Origin: Planctomycetota bacterium | GTDB taxonomy: Bacteria; Planctomycetota; Planctomycetia; Planctomycetales; Planctomycetaceae | Direction: 5' to 3' | Length of the DNA stretch: 64,000 nt | Assembly (NCBI GenBank): GCA_016872645.1 | Contig: VGZH01000010.1 | Span: forward strand, 20,863 to 84,862 | In this document: piece after piece, positions 45,141 through 54,816 of the stretch | How the letters are laid out: the number at the start of each line of letters is the position of its first letter | Position numbering within the stretch: the first letter of the stretch is position 1 | Notes under the pieces: generated by a model | What the model was told of the DNA's origin: nothing | Seen by the model: only the letters and a program-made list of their open reading frames with translations | Databases searched by the model: none | Made by a program: the position numbers and the translations under genes

Positions 45141-46436
45141 TCATCGCCACGCAACTCCCGACGGATAAGCAAACTCCGCAATCGATTCGGGCTTCATGGT
45201 GATGCTATAGCCCGGGGCGGTGGGCGGCATGTAGTGGCCGTGCCGCATCACGAGCGGATTGACGAAGTGCTCGTGCAGATGGTCGGCGTATTCGCAGAGC
45301 CGGTTATCCAGCGAGCCGCTGACGGCGATGTAGTCGAACAGCGCGAGATGTTGCACGTACTCGCATAAGCCGACACCGCCGGCGTGCGGGCAGACGGGGA
45401 TGCCGAACTTCGCGGCCAGCAACAGCACGGACAGGATTTCGTTCACGCCGCCGATGCGGCAACTGTCGATCTGCAGCACACCGATCGCCTGCGCCTGCAA
45501 AAACTGTTTGAACAGGATCCGGTTCTGGCAATGTTCGCCCGTGGCGACCTGGATCGGAGCGATGGCTTTCGCGATGGCCGCGTGACCCAGTACGTCATCG
45601 GGACTGGTCGGCTCTTCGATGAACCACGGCTGGAACTCGGCGAGTTGTTTCATCCAGGCGATCGCCTGATCGACATCCCAGACCTGATTGGCGTCCATCA
45701 TCAGCCGGCGGTCCCAGCCGATTTCTTCGCGGATGATGCGGCAGCGGCGAATGTCGTCTTGCAGGTCGCGGCCGACTTTGATTTTGAAATGCGTCCAGCC
45801 CCGAGCGGACAAATCGCGGCACAATCGTCGCAGCTTGTCGTCCGCGTAGCCCAGCCAGCCGGCCGACGTCGTGTAACTGGGGTAGCCGTCGCGCCGCATT
45901 TGCTCGATGCGCGCAGACTTCGTGGGCTCGCGTTCGCGGAGCAACTCAACCGCTTCGCTGGGCGTGAGCGCATCAGTGATGTATCGAAAGTCGATGCACC
46001 GCACGATCTCTTGCGGCGACAGGTCACACAGCAATTGCCAGAGTGGCTTGCCGTCGACCTTGGCCCATAAATCCCACACAGCATTAACAACTGCCGCGGT
46101 TGCGAGATGAATGACTCCCTTCTCTGGCCCAACCCACCGCAGCTGGCTATCGCTGGTCACATGCCGCCAAAACCGTCCCATGTCGGCAGTGAACTCTTCA
46201 AGCGTGTGCCCGACGACCAGATGCCGCAGCGCTTCGATGGCCTGCACGCACAGATCGTTGCCTCGTCCAATTGTAAACGTCAGGCCGTGCCCTTCCAGGC
46301 CTGCGGAGTGATCGGTCTTCAGCACGACGTACGCCGCCGAGTAATCCGGGTCTGGGTTCATCGCGTCCGAACCATCGAGACTGCGCGAGGTGGGGAAGCG
46401 AATGTCATGTGTTGTCAAATCAACGATGCGAGTCAC
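45141..46436 (-). CDS. L-fuconate dehydratase (enolase superfamily)
   Basis: 431 aa. Dehydrates L-fuconate to 2-keto-3-deoxyfuconate in fucose catabolism. The sequence opens with DIRFPTSRSLDGSDAMNPDP, typical of FucD/ENOSF1. Barrel residues: FKIKVG (Lys-x-Lys), MDANQVWD, IEEPTSPDD, ATGEHCQNR and CPHAGGVGLCEY (His base). C-terminus HGHYMPPTAPGYS also fits. Fits a planctomycete that degrades fucose-containing sulfated polysaccharides. No fucose transporter or sulfatase lies next to it. Confidence 0.88.
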   Translation of the reverse strand: MTRIVDLTTHDIRFPTSRSLDGSDAMNPDPDYSAAYVVLKTDHSAGLEGHGLTFTIGRGNDLCVQAIEALRHLVVGHTLEEFTADMGRFWRHVTSDSQLRWVGPEKGVIHLATAAVVNAVWDLWAKVDGKPLWQLLCDLSPQEIVRCIDFRYITDALTPSEAVELLREREPTKSARIEQMRRDGYPSYTTSAGWLGYADDKLRRLCRDLSARGWTHFKIKVGRDLQDDIRRCRIIREEIGWDRRLMMDANQVWDVDQAIAWMKQLAEFQPWFIEEPTSPDDVLGHAAIAKAIAPIQVATGEHCQNRILFKQFLQAQAIGVLQIDSCRIGGVNEILSVLLLAAKFGIPVCPHAGGVGLCEYVQHLALFDYIAVSGSLDNRLCEYADHLHEHFVNPLVMRHGHYMPPTAPGYSITMKPESIAEFAYPSGVAWR

Positions 46437-46448
46437 TCTTGAGTTCCT

Positions 46449-47111
46449 TCAGGTGTGAATTGGGTTTTGCTTCAGAGGCGGCGGCTTCCAGGCGAGTCGT
46501 ATCCAAAACGCTGCGGAGATTGCTCCCACAAGATTCGAGACCAAGTCCCAGCCGGTATTCACATAGCCTCCAACGTTCGTTTCAGGCACCAGCAGCGTGG
46601 CGACGAATTCGATGACTTCGTTGAGGGCTCCAAACCCCGTTGAGGCCGCGATGCAGAGCAGCAGAGCTCCGAAAGTTGGTTGCCAGTGACGAGCAGGGTG
46701 CAGGTCGCGAACGATGGCGATCAGGCCCTGCCAACAGACAAACACCATGACGTAGAAGCCGAAGGCATGCACCACCTGGTCGTACTTCAGATGATCCGGA
46801 ATGATCCACCAACTGTAGACGACTCGGATGGAGCCGTTGATGGGCCAGGACTCCGGTACTGGCATAAGTCCACCGACCATGTGGGCCAGTCCCCACAGAC
46901 TCAAGCCACAGAGCACGCGGGGACTGAATCCACATCGTCGGTGCGTCACGACCACCAGCAACGCCTGGATCATCATGACGGCACAATAAAACACGAATTC
47001 GCCGTTGCGTGTCCAGAGGGCAGCAGCCATCGCGGGCAGCAGATAGGCACCCGTGAAAAGCACGATGCTTCTGGGAATCTTTGGTTTTGGGGATTGTGAT
47101 TCGATCGACAT
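46449..47111 (-). CDS. DUF2238 (YjdF-like) integral membrane protein
   Basis: 220 aa with about six membrane spans (FTGAYLLPAMAAALW; AVMMIQALLVVVTHR; FGALLLCIAASTGFGALNEV). Motifs YDQVVHAFGFYV, FGALNEVIEFV and YVNTGWDLVSNLVGA are those of DUF2238, a family of unknown function. Start set at ATG 47111 (MSIESQS); 47123 is an alternative. It lies 12 nt upstream of the fuconate dehydratase gene on the same strand, so they may be co-transcribed. Confidence 0.8.
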   Translation of the reverse strand: MSIESQSPKPKIPRSIVLFTGAYLLPAMAAALWTRNGEFVFYCAVMMIQALLVVVTHRRCGFSPRVLCGLSLWGLAHMVGGLMPVPESWPINGSIRVVYSWWIIPDHLKYDQVVHAFGFYVMVFVCWQGLIAIVRDLHPARHWQPTFGALLLCIAASTGFGALNEVIEFVATLLVPETNVGGYVNTGWDLVSNLVGAISAAFWIRLAWKPPPLKQNPIHT

Positions 47112-47145
47112 GCGGAAGTCCAATGACAGAAGCCGAACACATCAC

Positions 47146-48621
47146 CTAGCGGATCTTGAGAGGTGCCTGTTGTCCTTTGGGGATCAGCGATGTGTACTTT
47201 TTCGAGGTCATCCGCTTCGCAAAGTCTTCACGCACGGCGTTGAGGACGTCCGGTTTCTCCAAGAGATCGAGGGCGCTGACGGCCAGCACTTTGGCTGCGG
47301 TGATCGTCCCTTTCTCGCCGATGGTCGAACCGATGCAGGCGACGTTTTGCCAACTGTGGCCGGGGGAATCGGCGGCGAAGCAGGCGACTCGCAGGCCGCA
47401 GGTCGGGACGTGCCAGCTGATGTCGCCGACGTCGGTCGAGCCTTTGTTCGGTTCGTCGGCGAAGCTCAACGGTTGAATCGACTCGTCGATGGCCATCGGA
47501 AACTTCGAACCGAACTCGTCGATCAACGACTGCTGTACTTTGCGAGCGAAGGCATTCTCGTCGTTGCTGAATCTCGGAGCACCGACGGCGGTGAGATTGC
47601 GGTGCAGCATCTCAGCCAGCGGGCGGTTGCCGATGATCTCGTGGCAGTCGGTGTCGATTTGAATTTTGACCTTCGTACGCGTCATCTTGGCGGCACCTTC
47701 AGCAATGTCGCAGACCCACGCGTAGTATTTCTCGACGTCTTCGTGCGAGTTGGCCCGAATATAGTACCAGCTCTCGGCCTTGGCCGGGACGACGTTGGGT
47801 GCTCCGCCGCCGTCGGTGATGACGTAGTGGATGCGGGCGTCCTCTTTGATGTGCTCACGCATGAAGTTCGCGCCGATGTTCATCAACTCGATGGCGTCGA
47901 GCGCGCTTCGTCCGCTGCTGGGACTGCCTGATGCGTGTGCGGCAGTGCCGGCGAATGAGAACTTCACACTGACCGCGGCCTTGCTGCTCATCACCCAAAC
48001 GTTGTTGACCGTGGCCGGGTGCCAATGCAGGCAAGCGTCGAGGTCTTTGAACTGTCCGTCGAGCAGCATGTAAACCTTGCCGATCAGAGTCTCTTCGGCG
48101 GGTGTGCCGTAGAGTCGGATTGTCCCCGGCAGCTGGTGCTTTTCCATGGCGGTTTTGACAGCCAATGCGGCTCCAAGCGCGGCGGTTCCCAAGCCGCTGT
48201 GTCCGCAACCGTGGCCAGGTGCTCCGTCGGTAACAGCGACTCGATCGGGAGCCACCTGTTGCGAGAGATTCGGCAGCGCGTCGTACTCGGCAAGGATGCC
48301 GATGATCGGCTTGCCGGAGCCGTAACTCGCCACGAATGATGTGGGCATGTGAGCGACGCCAGTTTGGACTTCGAAACCCGCGGCTTTGAGTTTCTCGACC
48401 AGCAGTGAGGACGAGCGTCGCTCTTCCAAACCGACCTCGGCAAATTCCCAAATCGATTTGTTGACCGATTTGAGCTGCGGTTCCAGCCGAGCGACGTCTT
48501 GCAAAGCCGACTGTTGCGACTCGCGCCACTTGGTCGTGCCAGGGGATTCATCGGACCCGGCTGATGAGATCGCGGTGAGGATACAGAAAGCACTCAGGAG
48601 ATTGCTCAAGACGATTCGCAT
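47146..48621 (-). CDS. M20-family amidohydrolase, AbgB-like, secreted
   Basis: 491 aa, ATG at 48621 after GGAGA; signal peptide ([15 protein letters not shown]). Zinc peptidase/amidohydrolase resembling aminobenzoyl-glutamate hydrolase subunit B. Metal-site segments: [28 protein letters not shown] (Glu), LHWHPATVN, and [12 protein letters not shown] dimerisation insert lies around residues 215-330. Its substrate could be a folate breakdown product or an acyl-amino acid. Divergent from glgP, with 172 nt in between. Confidence 0.85.
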   Translation of the reverse strand: MRIVLSNLLSAFCILTAISSAGSDESPGTTKWRESQQSALQDVARLEPQLKSVNKSIWEFAEVGLEERRSSSLLVEKLKAAGFEVQTGVAHMPTSFVASYGSGKPIIGILAEYDALPNLSQQVAPDRVAVTDGAPGHGCGHSGLGTAALGAALAVKTAMEKHQLPGTIRLYGTPAEETLIGKVYMLLDGQFKDLDACLHWHPATVNNVWVMSSKAAVSVKFSFAGTAAHASGSPSSGRSALDAIELMNIGANFMREHIKEDARIHYVITDGGGAPNVVPAKAESWYYIRANSHEDVEKYYAWVCDIAEGAAKMTRTKVKIQIDTDCHEIIGNRPLAEMLHRNLTAVGAPRFSNDENAFARKVQQSLIDEFGSKFPMAIDESIQPLSFADEPNKGSTDVGDISWHVPTCGLRVACFAADSPGHSWQNVACIGSTIGEKGTITAAKVLAVSALDLLEKPDVLNAVREDFAKRMTSKKYTSLIPKGQQAPLKIR

Positions 48622-48715
48622 GACGATTGTCTCCGTGGCGAATGAGCGGACTCGCGGGCATTGGACCGAGCGGGCGTGGGCGAGGCAAGCGGCTAACCTT
48701 CGTCACGGGCCGCAC

Positions 48716-48743
48716 TCGACCACGGTTCTTGCGCGGCTATACT
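48716..48743 (+). promoter_or_regulatory. Candidate promoter for glgP
   Basis: TCGACC (48716-48721), 16-nt spacer, TATACT (48738-48743) within GGCTATACTC, about 50 nt before the glgP start codon. The GGCTAYA pattern recurs before rimO and the M28 peptidase gene. Confidence 0.4.
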
Positions 48744-48793
48744 CCGCCCGCGCAATCGGGGCCGGATTTTGTTCCCCTGGCAAGGATGGCAAG

Positions 48794-50938
48794 ATGGCCG
48801 AAGCGAAGTCGTTGCATCAAAAACTCACGGAACTGACCCGCAATTTGTGGTGGAGTTGGCAAGCGGGACTGAGCGAATCTTTTCGCGCGATCAATCAGCC
48901 GTTTTGGTCTGGCAGTGCCCATAACCCGATTTCGCTGCTGGAAGAGTACCCGCCAGAGAAACTCGAACAGCGGGCTCGCGAACTTGGTTCGCACTCACGG
49001 ATCAACTACGCCTATCGCCGTTGGCAAGAGTACATGGCCGCGCAGGATACTTGGGGTGCGACCCGAGCCGGCATCTTGAATCACCGTCCAGTCGCGTACT
49101 TCTCGGCCGAATTCGGGCTGCATGAGTCGATGCCGATTTACTCCGGCGGTCTCGGCATACTGGCGGGCGATCATCTGAAGAGTGCTTCGGACCTCGGCAT
49201 TCCGCTAGTTGGTGTCGGCTTGTTGTACGGCGAAGGCTACTTCTCGCAGCATCTTGACACCAACGGCTGGCAGCAGGAGAGCTACAAAACCATTGATCCG
49301 GACAAGCTGCCGCTGAAGCCGGCGCTCGGCAAAGACGGACATCCGGTGGTGATTTCAGTGCAGACGCGGTCGGGTTCGATTTTCGCTCGCGTATGGCGAG
49401 CGGACGTCGGTCGCATTCCGCTGTATTTGCTCGACACAAACATCCCGAACAACACGGATGAGGATCGCCGGCTGACGGCTCGGCTGTACGGCGGCGATCA
49501 ACGTATTCGCATCCGGCAAGAAGTGATGTTGGGGATCGGCGGAGCACGAGCACTCGCGGCCGTCGGAATTCAGCCGAGCGTGATTCACATGAACGAAGGG
49601 CACTCCGCGTTCGCTCCGTTGGAGATCATTCGGACTCGGATTCAGGAAGATGGTCTCGCCTTCGATGCCGCGCTCCGCGAGACGGCGGCCAGTTGCTGTT
49701 TTACGACACACACGCCGGTCGATGCCGGACACGACCGCTTTGACACCGGACTGGTCGAAGAGCACGTCGGGCCGCTGGGTGATCAATTGGGTTTGAGCCA
49801 CGATGCGCTGATGGGGCTTGGGCGAGTCAACCCGCAGAATCATCACGAAGCGTTCTGCATGACCGTTTTGGCGTTCAAGCTCAGCCGCAAAGCGAACGCG
49901 GTCTCGTCACTGCATGGTGTCGTCAGCCGTCGGATGTGGGCCAGTCTCTGGCCCTGGCAAAGCGAAGAGGAAATTCCGATCGGCCACATCACCAACGGGG
50001 TACACGTGCCGACCTGGCTCGCGCCCCAAATGCGAGTCCTGTACGACCGCGTTTTGCCCGTCAACTGGCACACACGCACCGGCGAACCCGACGTCTGGTC
50101 CGCCTTCGAGCAAGCGACCGCCGGAGAATTGTGGGAGACGCACCAGTCCCTCAAGAACCAGTTGATTGATTTCACGCGACGACGGCTCGAATCGTATGCG
50201 CGGCGCAACGACGCCAGTGAACAGCAAATTGCCGAAGTCACGAACGTCCTCGACCCACGTGTGCTGCTGATTGGTTTTGCCCGGCGGTTTGCGCCGTACA
50301 AACGAACGGATTTGATTTTGCGTGAGTTTGAGCTCATCGCCGAGTTGGTCAACGACTCGCAGCGACCGGTGCAGTTCATCTTCGCCGGAAAGTCGCATCC
50401 TCGCGACGACAACGGTAAGGCGATCCTGCAACGAGTTTGGCAGGCGACTCAGCAGTTCAGGCTCAAGGGGAAGGTTGTGTTCCTCGAAGACTACGACATC
50501 AACCTCGCGCGGCACTTGGTGCAAGGGGTCGACGTGTGGCTCAACAATCCGCGTCGCCCGCACGAGGCGTCGGGAACCAGCGGCCAAAAGGTGGTGCTCA
50601 ATGGCGTGCTGAATCTGTCAGTGCTCGATGGCTGGTGGGCAGAGGCCTACGACGGCACCAACGGCTTCGCGATCGGCAACGGTCGGACGCACGTCAACGA
50701 CGCCATCCAGGATGAACGGGATTGGAAGAGTCTGATCGACACGCTGCGAAACGAAGTCCTGCCGATGTACTACGAACGAGACGCCGACGATCTGCCGCAA
50801 CGCTGGATCAAACGAGTCAAACGCTCAGTCCGCACGCTAGGCTGGCGATTTAATTCGGATCGCATGGTGATGGACTACGTCAACCTATGCTACGTCCCCG
50901 CGGCCGGCGGATTGTCGAGCCAGATCCCCGCGATGTGA
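48794..50938 (+). CDS. glgP: Alpha-glucan phosphorylase (GT35)
   Basis: 714 aa from the ATG at 48794, AAGGA upstream. Releases glucose-1-phosphate from glycogen or maltodextrin. Belongs to the short, DUF3417-containing type of glucan phosphorylase: [14 protein letters not shown] at the start, [41 protein letters not shown] and the PLP-lysine segment ([20 protein letters not shown]) with the following GWWAEAYDG. In-frame sequence upstream to 48386 is rejected: it lies opposite the AbgB gene and is not phosphorylase-like. Confidence 0.94.
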   Translation: MAEAKSLHQKLTELTRNLWWSWQAGLSESFRAINQPFWSGSAHNPISLLEEYPPEKLEQRARELGSHSRINYAYRRWQEYMAAQDTWGATRAGILNHRPVAYFSAEFGLHESMPIYSGGLGILAGDHLKSASDLGIPLVGVGLLYGEGYFSQHLDTNGWQQESYKTIDPDKLPLKPALGKDGHPVVISVQTRSGSIFARVWRADVGRIPLYLLDTNIPNNTDEDRRLTARLYGGDQRIRIRQEVMLGIGGARALAAVGIQPSVIHMNEGHSAFAPLEIIRTRIQEDGLAFDAALRETAASCCFTTHTPVDAGHDRFDTGLVEEHVGPLGDQLGLSHDALMGLGRVNPQNHHEAFCMTVLAFKLSRKANAVSSLHGVVSRRMWASLWPWQSEEEIPIGHITNGVHVPTWLAPQMRVLYDRVLPVNWHTRTGEPDVWSAFEQATAGELWETHQSLKNQLIDFTRRRLESYARRNDASEQQIAEVTNVLDPRVLLIGFARRFAPYKRTDLILREFELIAELVNDSQRPVQFIFAGKSHPRDDNGKAILQRVWQATQQFRLKGKVVFLEDYDINLARHLVQGVDVWLNNPRRPHEASGTSGQKVVLNGVLNLSVLDGWWAEAYDGTNGFAIGNGRTHVNDAIQDERDWKSLIDTLRNEVLPMYYERDADDLPQRWIKRVKRSVRTLGWRFNSDRMVMDYVNLCYVPAAGGLSSQIPAM

Positions 50939-50948
50939 ACACGCATGG

Positions 50949-51506
50949 TCAACGCAGTCGGCATTCCGCCAACGTTGAGTAGTGTGCTCCGTTACGCTCG
51001 AGATCTGAACGGATGAACTTGACGGACGGAATCTCGACCGTCCCAAAATCCGTGTTGGCGTACATGTGCAGCAGTTCGAAGAATTTGCGAGGCGGCAGGC
51101 CTTTCACGCGAGCCAGCGTCAGGTGCGGATGAAACGCCCGAGACTCACGAGCGAAGCCCAGCGGTTCCAACGCACCCTCCAACTGCTGAGCGAACGACAC
51201 GAGCGGTTCCGCATCAATGAGTCCAGCCCACAGCACGGATGGTCGCTCGGCGCGAGGAAACGCTCCAAGGCCAACAACTCGCAACACAAACGGTGGTTGC
51301 CCAATCACCGACTCCGCGATCTGGTTTTGAATCGCGACTCGTGATTCGATCGGCGTGCTTCCCAGGAATTTCAATGTGACGTGGAGGTTGTCCGGCGACA
51401 CCGCAGCCACCGGCCAATTCATCGCGGCGAGCGAACGCAACACTGGCCGCAGCGCTGACGGCGCTGGAAACTTGACGGCAACGAAGGTGCGGATCGAGTC
51501 AGACAT
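50949..51506 (-). CDS. thpR: RNA 2',3'-cyclic phosphodiesterase (ThpR/LigT)
   Basis: 185 aa, two-His phosphoesterase that opens 2',3'-cyclic phosphates on RNA. Both HxTx motifs are visible, LHVTLKFLGS (about residue 41) and FHPHLTLARV (about 125). N-terminus MSDSIRTFVAVKFP is standard. Converges with glgP (10 nt between stops) and is preceded by the tex gene on the same strand, 27 nt away. Confidence 0.92.
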   Translation of the reverse strand: MSDSIRTFVAVKFPAPSALRPVLRSLAAMNWPVAAVSPDNLHVTLKFLGSTPIESRVAIQNQIAESVIGQPPFVLRVVGLGAFPRAERPSVLWAGLIDAEPLVSFAQQLEGALEPLGFARESRAFHPHLTLARVKGLPPRKFFELLHMYANTDFGTVEIPSVKFIRSDLERNGAHYSTLAECRLR

Positions 51507-51533
51507 GGGCAGAGACAGACAAGAGTGTCCGTC

Positions 51534-54086
51534 CTACTTCGCGTGATTCTGTTTCCACAACGCGGCGAGTTGATCAAAGCCTTGCAATGGCGTTTTGCCC
51601 TCAGCCATTCCCTCGGTGAGTGTGACGGGCGGGGCGTTGCCCTTGCGGCGTCGCGAAGTGTCACCCGTGGTATCCTGTGAGCGATTGTCTCGCTTCGGAT
51701 CCATGATGGCTGGTGGAGACAGTATGGCGGTCGCAGTGGGCTCTTGAGCTTGAGGCTGTGCAGAATTGACCGCCGGTCGTGGAGGACGCTGGATGAATGG
51801 GCGGCGGCCGCGCTGCGGTTGAGCTTGAGCGTTATTGTCCTGTGCTTGAGGCTGTTCGCGTCGCGGCGATTTCGGTCCGCGTACCTGCCGAGGCGTGCCG
51901 GGCTTGATCATCGTCAAGCTGACTCGTTTGCGTTCCTTGTCCACGCCAAGCACCCATACCGTCACGACATCCCCAACCGACACGAGGCTGTGTGGTGCCG
52001 GCACGTAGTTCACCGACAATTGGCTAATGTGCACCAGGCCACTGTCCTTGAGGCCCACATCGACGAACGCGCCGAAGTCCACGACGTTGCAGACGGTACC
52101 GGTCAACTCCATCCCTTCTTGCAAATCATCCAGATTCAGAATGCCCTGCTTGAAGACTGGGCCAGGCAGGTCGGTGCGCGGGTCGCGGCCAGGGCGAGAG
52201 AGTGCCTCCAGAATGTCCTTCAACGTTGGCAGGCCGACCGACAATTCTTCAGCGAGACAATCGACTTGAAGCTGCTCGATACGTTGTCGAAGTTCTTCGT
52301 GAGTCCGCTCTGCTTCGCTCAAGCTGCTGGCAGTGAGCCCCAATCGCTCGAGCACCTTGTTGGCAGCTTCGTAGCTTTCCGGATGAATCCAAGTGCCATC
52401 GAGCGGCTCCTCTCCACCGCCGATTTTCAGAAACCCGGCCGCTTGCGTGAACGTTGCTTCGCCGAGCCCCGGGACTTCCATCAATTGACGCCGCGAGTTG
52501 AAGCGTCCGTTCTGCTCACGCCACTCGACCACGCGGCGCGCGATGAGCTGGTTCAACCCAGAAACATGCCGCAGCAGCGAGACGCTGGCTGTATTCAAGT
52601 CCACGCCGACGAAGTTCACACAGGACTCGACGACTTGGTCAAGCGATTCCTTGAGTTCCTTCTTGCTGACGTCGTGCTGGTACATGCCGACGCCGATGTG
52701 CTGCGGTTCGATCTTGACCAGTTCGCTGAGCGGATCGAGGAGCCGGCGACCAATCGAGATCGTGCCGCGGCCGGTCGCATCGAGTTCCGGAAACTCTTCC
52801 CGGGCCACGGTGCTGGTCGAGTAGATACTCGCTCCTGCCTCGTTGACGATGACGTATCGGGCTTCCGGCAATTCTTTGGCAATCATTTCCGTGACGAGGT
52901 CTTCGGTTTCACGGCACGCGGTGCCGTTACCGATCACGACCACCTGGCAATTATGCAGACGCAGCAACTCGGCCAGCTTTGCGGAGAAAGTCGCTCGCTT
53001 TTCAGCACTGCCAGTGACGTACACGACGTCAGCGGCGACCAGATTACCACACTCGTCCAACACGGCGACTTTGCAGCCAGTTCGAAAACCGGGATCAATC
53101 GCCAGCACACGCTGGCCACGCAGTGGTGGCTGCAACAACAAGCTCCGTAGATTGCGGGCAAACACGTCAATCGCGTGAGCTTCGGCCTTGTCGGAGAGCT
53201 CGCGACGGATCTCCCGTTCGAGACTCGGCTGGATCAGTCGTTGCAAAGCGTCGGTCAAGCAGCCTTTGAGGAACTCGCGATGCAGATGCGATTCCCAACC
53301 GTAGTGTCCATCGCACGAGGCTTGCACCGCGGCATCGTCCCATTCAAATCGGATGCGCAGTGCTCCCGACTTCTCACCACGATTGACGGCGAGGACTCGG
53401 TGCGGCGGAATGCGTGTCACTGCCTCGCTGAACTCGAAGTAGTCGCGGTACTCGTGTCCGCTCTCCGAGCCCGCTTTGGTTGGCGTTCCGCAAAGCCTGC
53501 CAGTCTTCCAGGCCAACTGTCGACACAGTTCGCGGAGCGCTGCTTCTTCGCTGATGTTCTCCGCGAGAATATCCGCGGCACCCTGCAAGACTTCGACGAT
53601 ACTAGGCAAGTCCTTCGCGGGATCGACGAACGCCGCTGCAGCGACGTTCAGGTCAGTGAGGTCTGGATCACCAAGCCAGATGCGAAATGCGAGTGGCTCG
53701 AGGCCACGTTCGCGTGCGGCAGAGGCTCGCGATTGCCGCTTCGGTTTGAACGGCAGGTACAGGTCTTCCAGCCGCTTGAGTGTCTCGGCCGCCTCAATCT
53801 CCGCCTTCAATGCGGAAGTCAGCTTCCCTTGAGCCTCGATCAATCGCAGGATCGCCGAGGCACGTTCTATGAGTTGCCGCATCGAGCGGACTCGGGACTC
53901 GATGGTCCGCAGTTGTTCCTCGTCGAGGTTGCCCGTTTTCTCTTTACGATATCGGGTGATGAAAGGAATTGTGTTGCCCGCGTCAAGCAGCGCGACCACG
54001 TTCTGCACTTGCTCGACACGATGCCCCAGCTCTTTGGCAAGGCGTGCGAGATCAACTGAAGGTGGCTCGTCCATGCTAAGGTCCAT
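51534..54086 (-). CDS. tex: Tex family RNA-binding transcription accessory protein
   Basis: 850 aa. Tex proteins bind nucleic acids and act in transcription or RNA decay. Order: N-terminal helical domain (ARLAKELGHRVEQVQNVV; IPFITRYRKEKTGNLDEEQL), a YqgF/RuvX-like domain (LAIDPGFRTGCKVAVLDECG), helix-hairpin-helix (NTASVSLLRHVSGLNQLIAR), then an S1 domain (LTGTVCNVVDFGAFVDVGLK). The last 120 residues are Pro/Gln/Arg-rich and likely disordered; common Tex proteins are about 770 aa, so this tail is extra. Start at ATG 54086 or 54074; upstream in-frame codons are rejected. Confidence 0.93.
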   Translation of the reverse strand: MDLSMDEPPSVDLARLAKELGHRVEQVQNVVALLDAGNTIPFITRYRKEKTGNLDEEQLRTIESRVRSMRQLIERASAILRLIEAQGKLTSALKAEIEAAETLKRLEDLYLPFKPKRQSRASAARERGLEPLAFRIWLGDPDLTDLNVAAAAFVDPAKDLPSIVEVLQGAADILAENISEEAALRELCRQLAWKTGRLCGTPTKAGSESGHEYRDYFEFSEAVTRIPPHRVLAVNRGEKSGALRIRFEWDDAAVQASCDGHYGWESHLHREFLKGCLTDALQRLIQPSLEREIRRELSDKAEAHAIDVFARNLRSLLLQPPLRGQRVLAIDPGFRTGCKVAVLDECGNLVAADVVYVTGSAEKRATFSAKLAELLRLHNCQVVVIGNGTACRETEDLVTEMIAKELPEARYVIVNEAGASIYSTSTVAREEFPELDATGRGTISIGRRLLDPLSELVKIEPQHIGVGMYQHDVSKKELKESLDQVVESCVNFVGVDLNTASVSLLRHVSGLNQLIARRVVEWREQNGRFNSRRQLMEVPGLGEATFTQAAGFLKIGGGEEPLDGTWIHPESYEAANKVLERLGLTASSLSEAERTHEELRQRIEQLQVDCLAEELSVGLPTLKDILEALSRPGRDPRTDLPGPVFKQGILNLDDLQEGMELTGTVCNVVDFGAFVDVGLKDSGLVHISQLSVNYVPAPHSLVSVGDVVTVWVLGVDKERKRVSLTMIKPGTPRQVRGPKSPRREQPQAQDNNAQAQPQRGRRPFIQRPPRPAVNSAQPQAQEPTATAILSPPAIMDPKRDNRSQDTTGDTSRRRKGNAPPVTLTEGMAEGKTPLQGFDQLAALWKQNHAK

Positions 54087-54435
54087 CGGGAAACCCAACT
54101 GAAATCCTGACTGCGGCGAGAGAGGCTGATGGCCGCGTTGCGGACTCGCAATAGACACCGATCAGGCAAGCTGGGTCGAACGGGCGAAAGAGTGACGAAT
54201 GGTCGAGTTAAAGTCGAGCGAGCCGACCAGCAGCAACCGCCGAAAAAGCCATCCGCGACTTGAGTCCGATTCCGGTCGGCTGCCCACTTTGGTCGAAACG
54301 ATCAGCGACTGCGCGAAAAAGTTTGTGCGGTCGCAAGAAGTTCTCAAGTTGTTGCAGTCAGCCCGCCGATTTTCGAGGAACCGATCAAGACGATCGGAAT
54401 GAGTCGCAGATCATCGTCCAAGGAAGGTTTTTACG
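54087..54435. other. 349-nt region between tex and the small gene at 54436
   Basis: Divergent region expected to carry promoters for both directions. A 67-codon plus-strand frame (54199-54402) is rich in Ser and Arg and unconvincing. No tRNA, hairpin or repeat recognised. Confidence 0.35.
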
Positions 54436-54666
54436 ATGCGATCCGCCAGCACCGAACCGCGATTGAAACTATTCGACCCCGAGAACCGAGTCGCCGAGGC
54501 TCCTCGCATGAAGCGGGTCCGACTCAAGCAGATCATCAACGTGCTGGCCGAAGCGGCCAAATCTGACCGTACCTGGCTGAGCGACTTCTCCGACGACGAG
54601 GTCAAAATCTCCGCCGACCTCTACGAAGTCCTGACGCTGTACCGCCGGCTCCGTCCGAGCGCGTAA
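54436..54666 (+). CDS. Small conserved-looking protein, unknown function
   Basis: 76 aa, ATG at 54436 with AAGGAAGG about 9 nt upstream. Soluble, helical: VRLKQIINVLAEAAKSDRTW followed by LSDFSDDEVKISADLYEVLT and LYRRLRPS. The good ribosome binding site and balanced composition suggest a true gene, perhaps a planctomycete-specific regulator. I cannot assign a function. Repeat C begins right after its stop. Confidence 0.6.
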   Translation: MRSASTEPRLKLFDPENRVAEAPRMKRVRLKQIINVLAEAAKSDRTWLSDFSDDEVKISADLYEVLTLYRRLRPSA

Positions 54667-54683
54667 TCGCGAACCGATCATTT

Positions 54684-54792
54684 CGTGACCGGGCTGACCC
54701 CGGTGATTCAACGGTCTTTGAACTACTCATTTAGCGTCTCAACCGCTGAAGTAGTGCGGAATCCTTTGAACTACCGGGTCCAGCCCGGTCAC
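54684..54792. repeat. 109-nt inverted element, family C
   Basis: Arms GTGACCGGGCTGACCCCGGT (54684-54703) and its near complement ending at 54792 (ACCGGGTCCAGCCCGGTCAC; 18 of 20 positions pair). The centre holds further palindromic segments (TTGAACTACT ... AGTAGTGC, and TTTGAACTAC again). Located between the small gene and the glycerate kinase gene. Resembles a miniature inverted-repeat element but has no open reading frame. Confidence 0.7.
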
Positions 54793-54816
54793 GTTTTCGT
54801 GTCGTCGAGAGTCGTC

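Noticed and set aside
48386..48793. N-terminal extension of the glucan phosphorylase
   Set aside because: It overlaps the start of the divergent M20 gene, is Ser/Arg-rich and unlike phosphorylases; the ATG at 48794 has a ribosome binding site and a promoter just upstream.
51744..53150. 468-codon plus-strand frame opposite tex
   Set aside because: Antisense to Tex, which has all its domains; the frame shows no recognisable motif.
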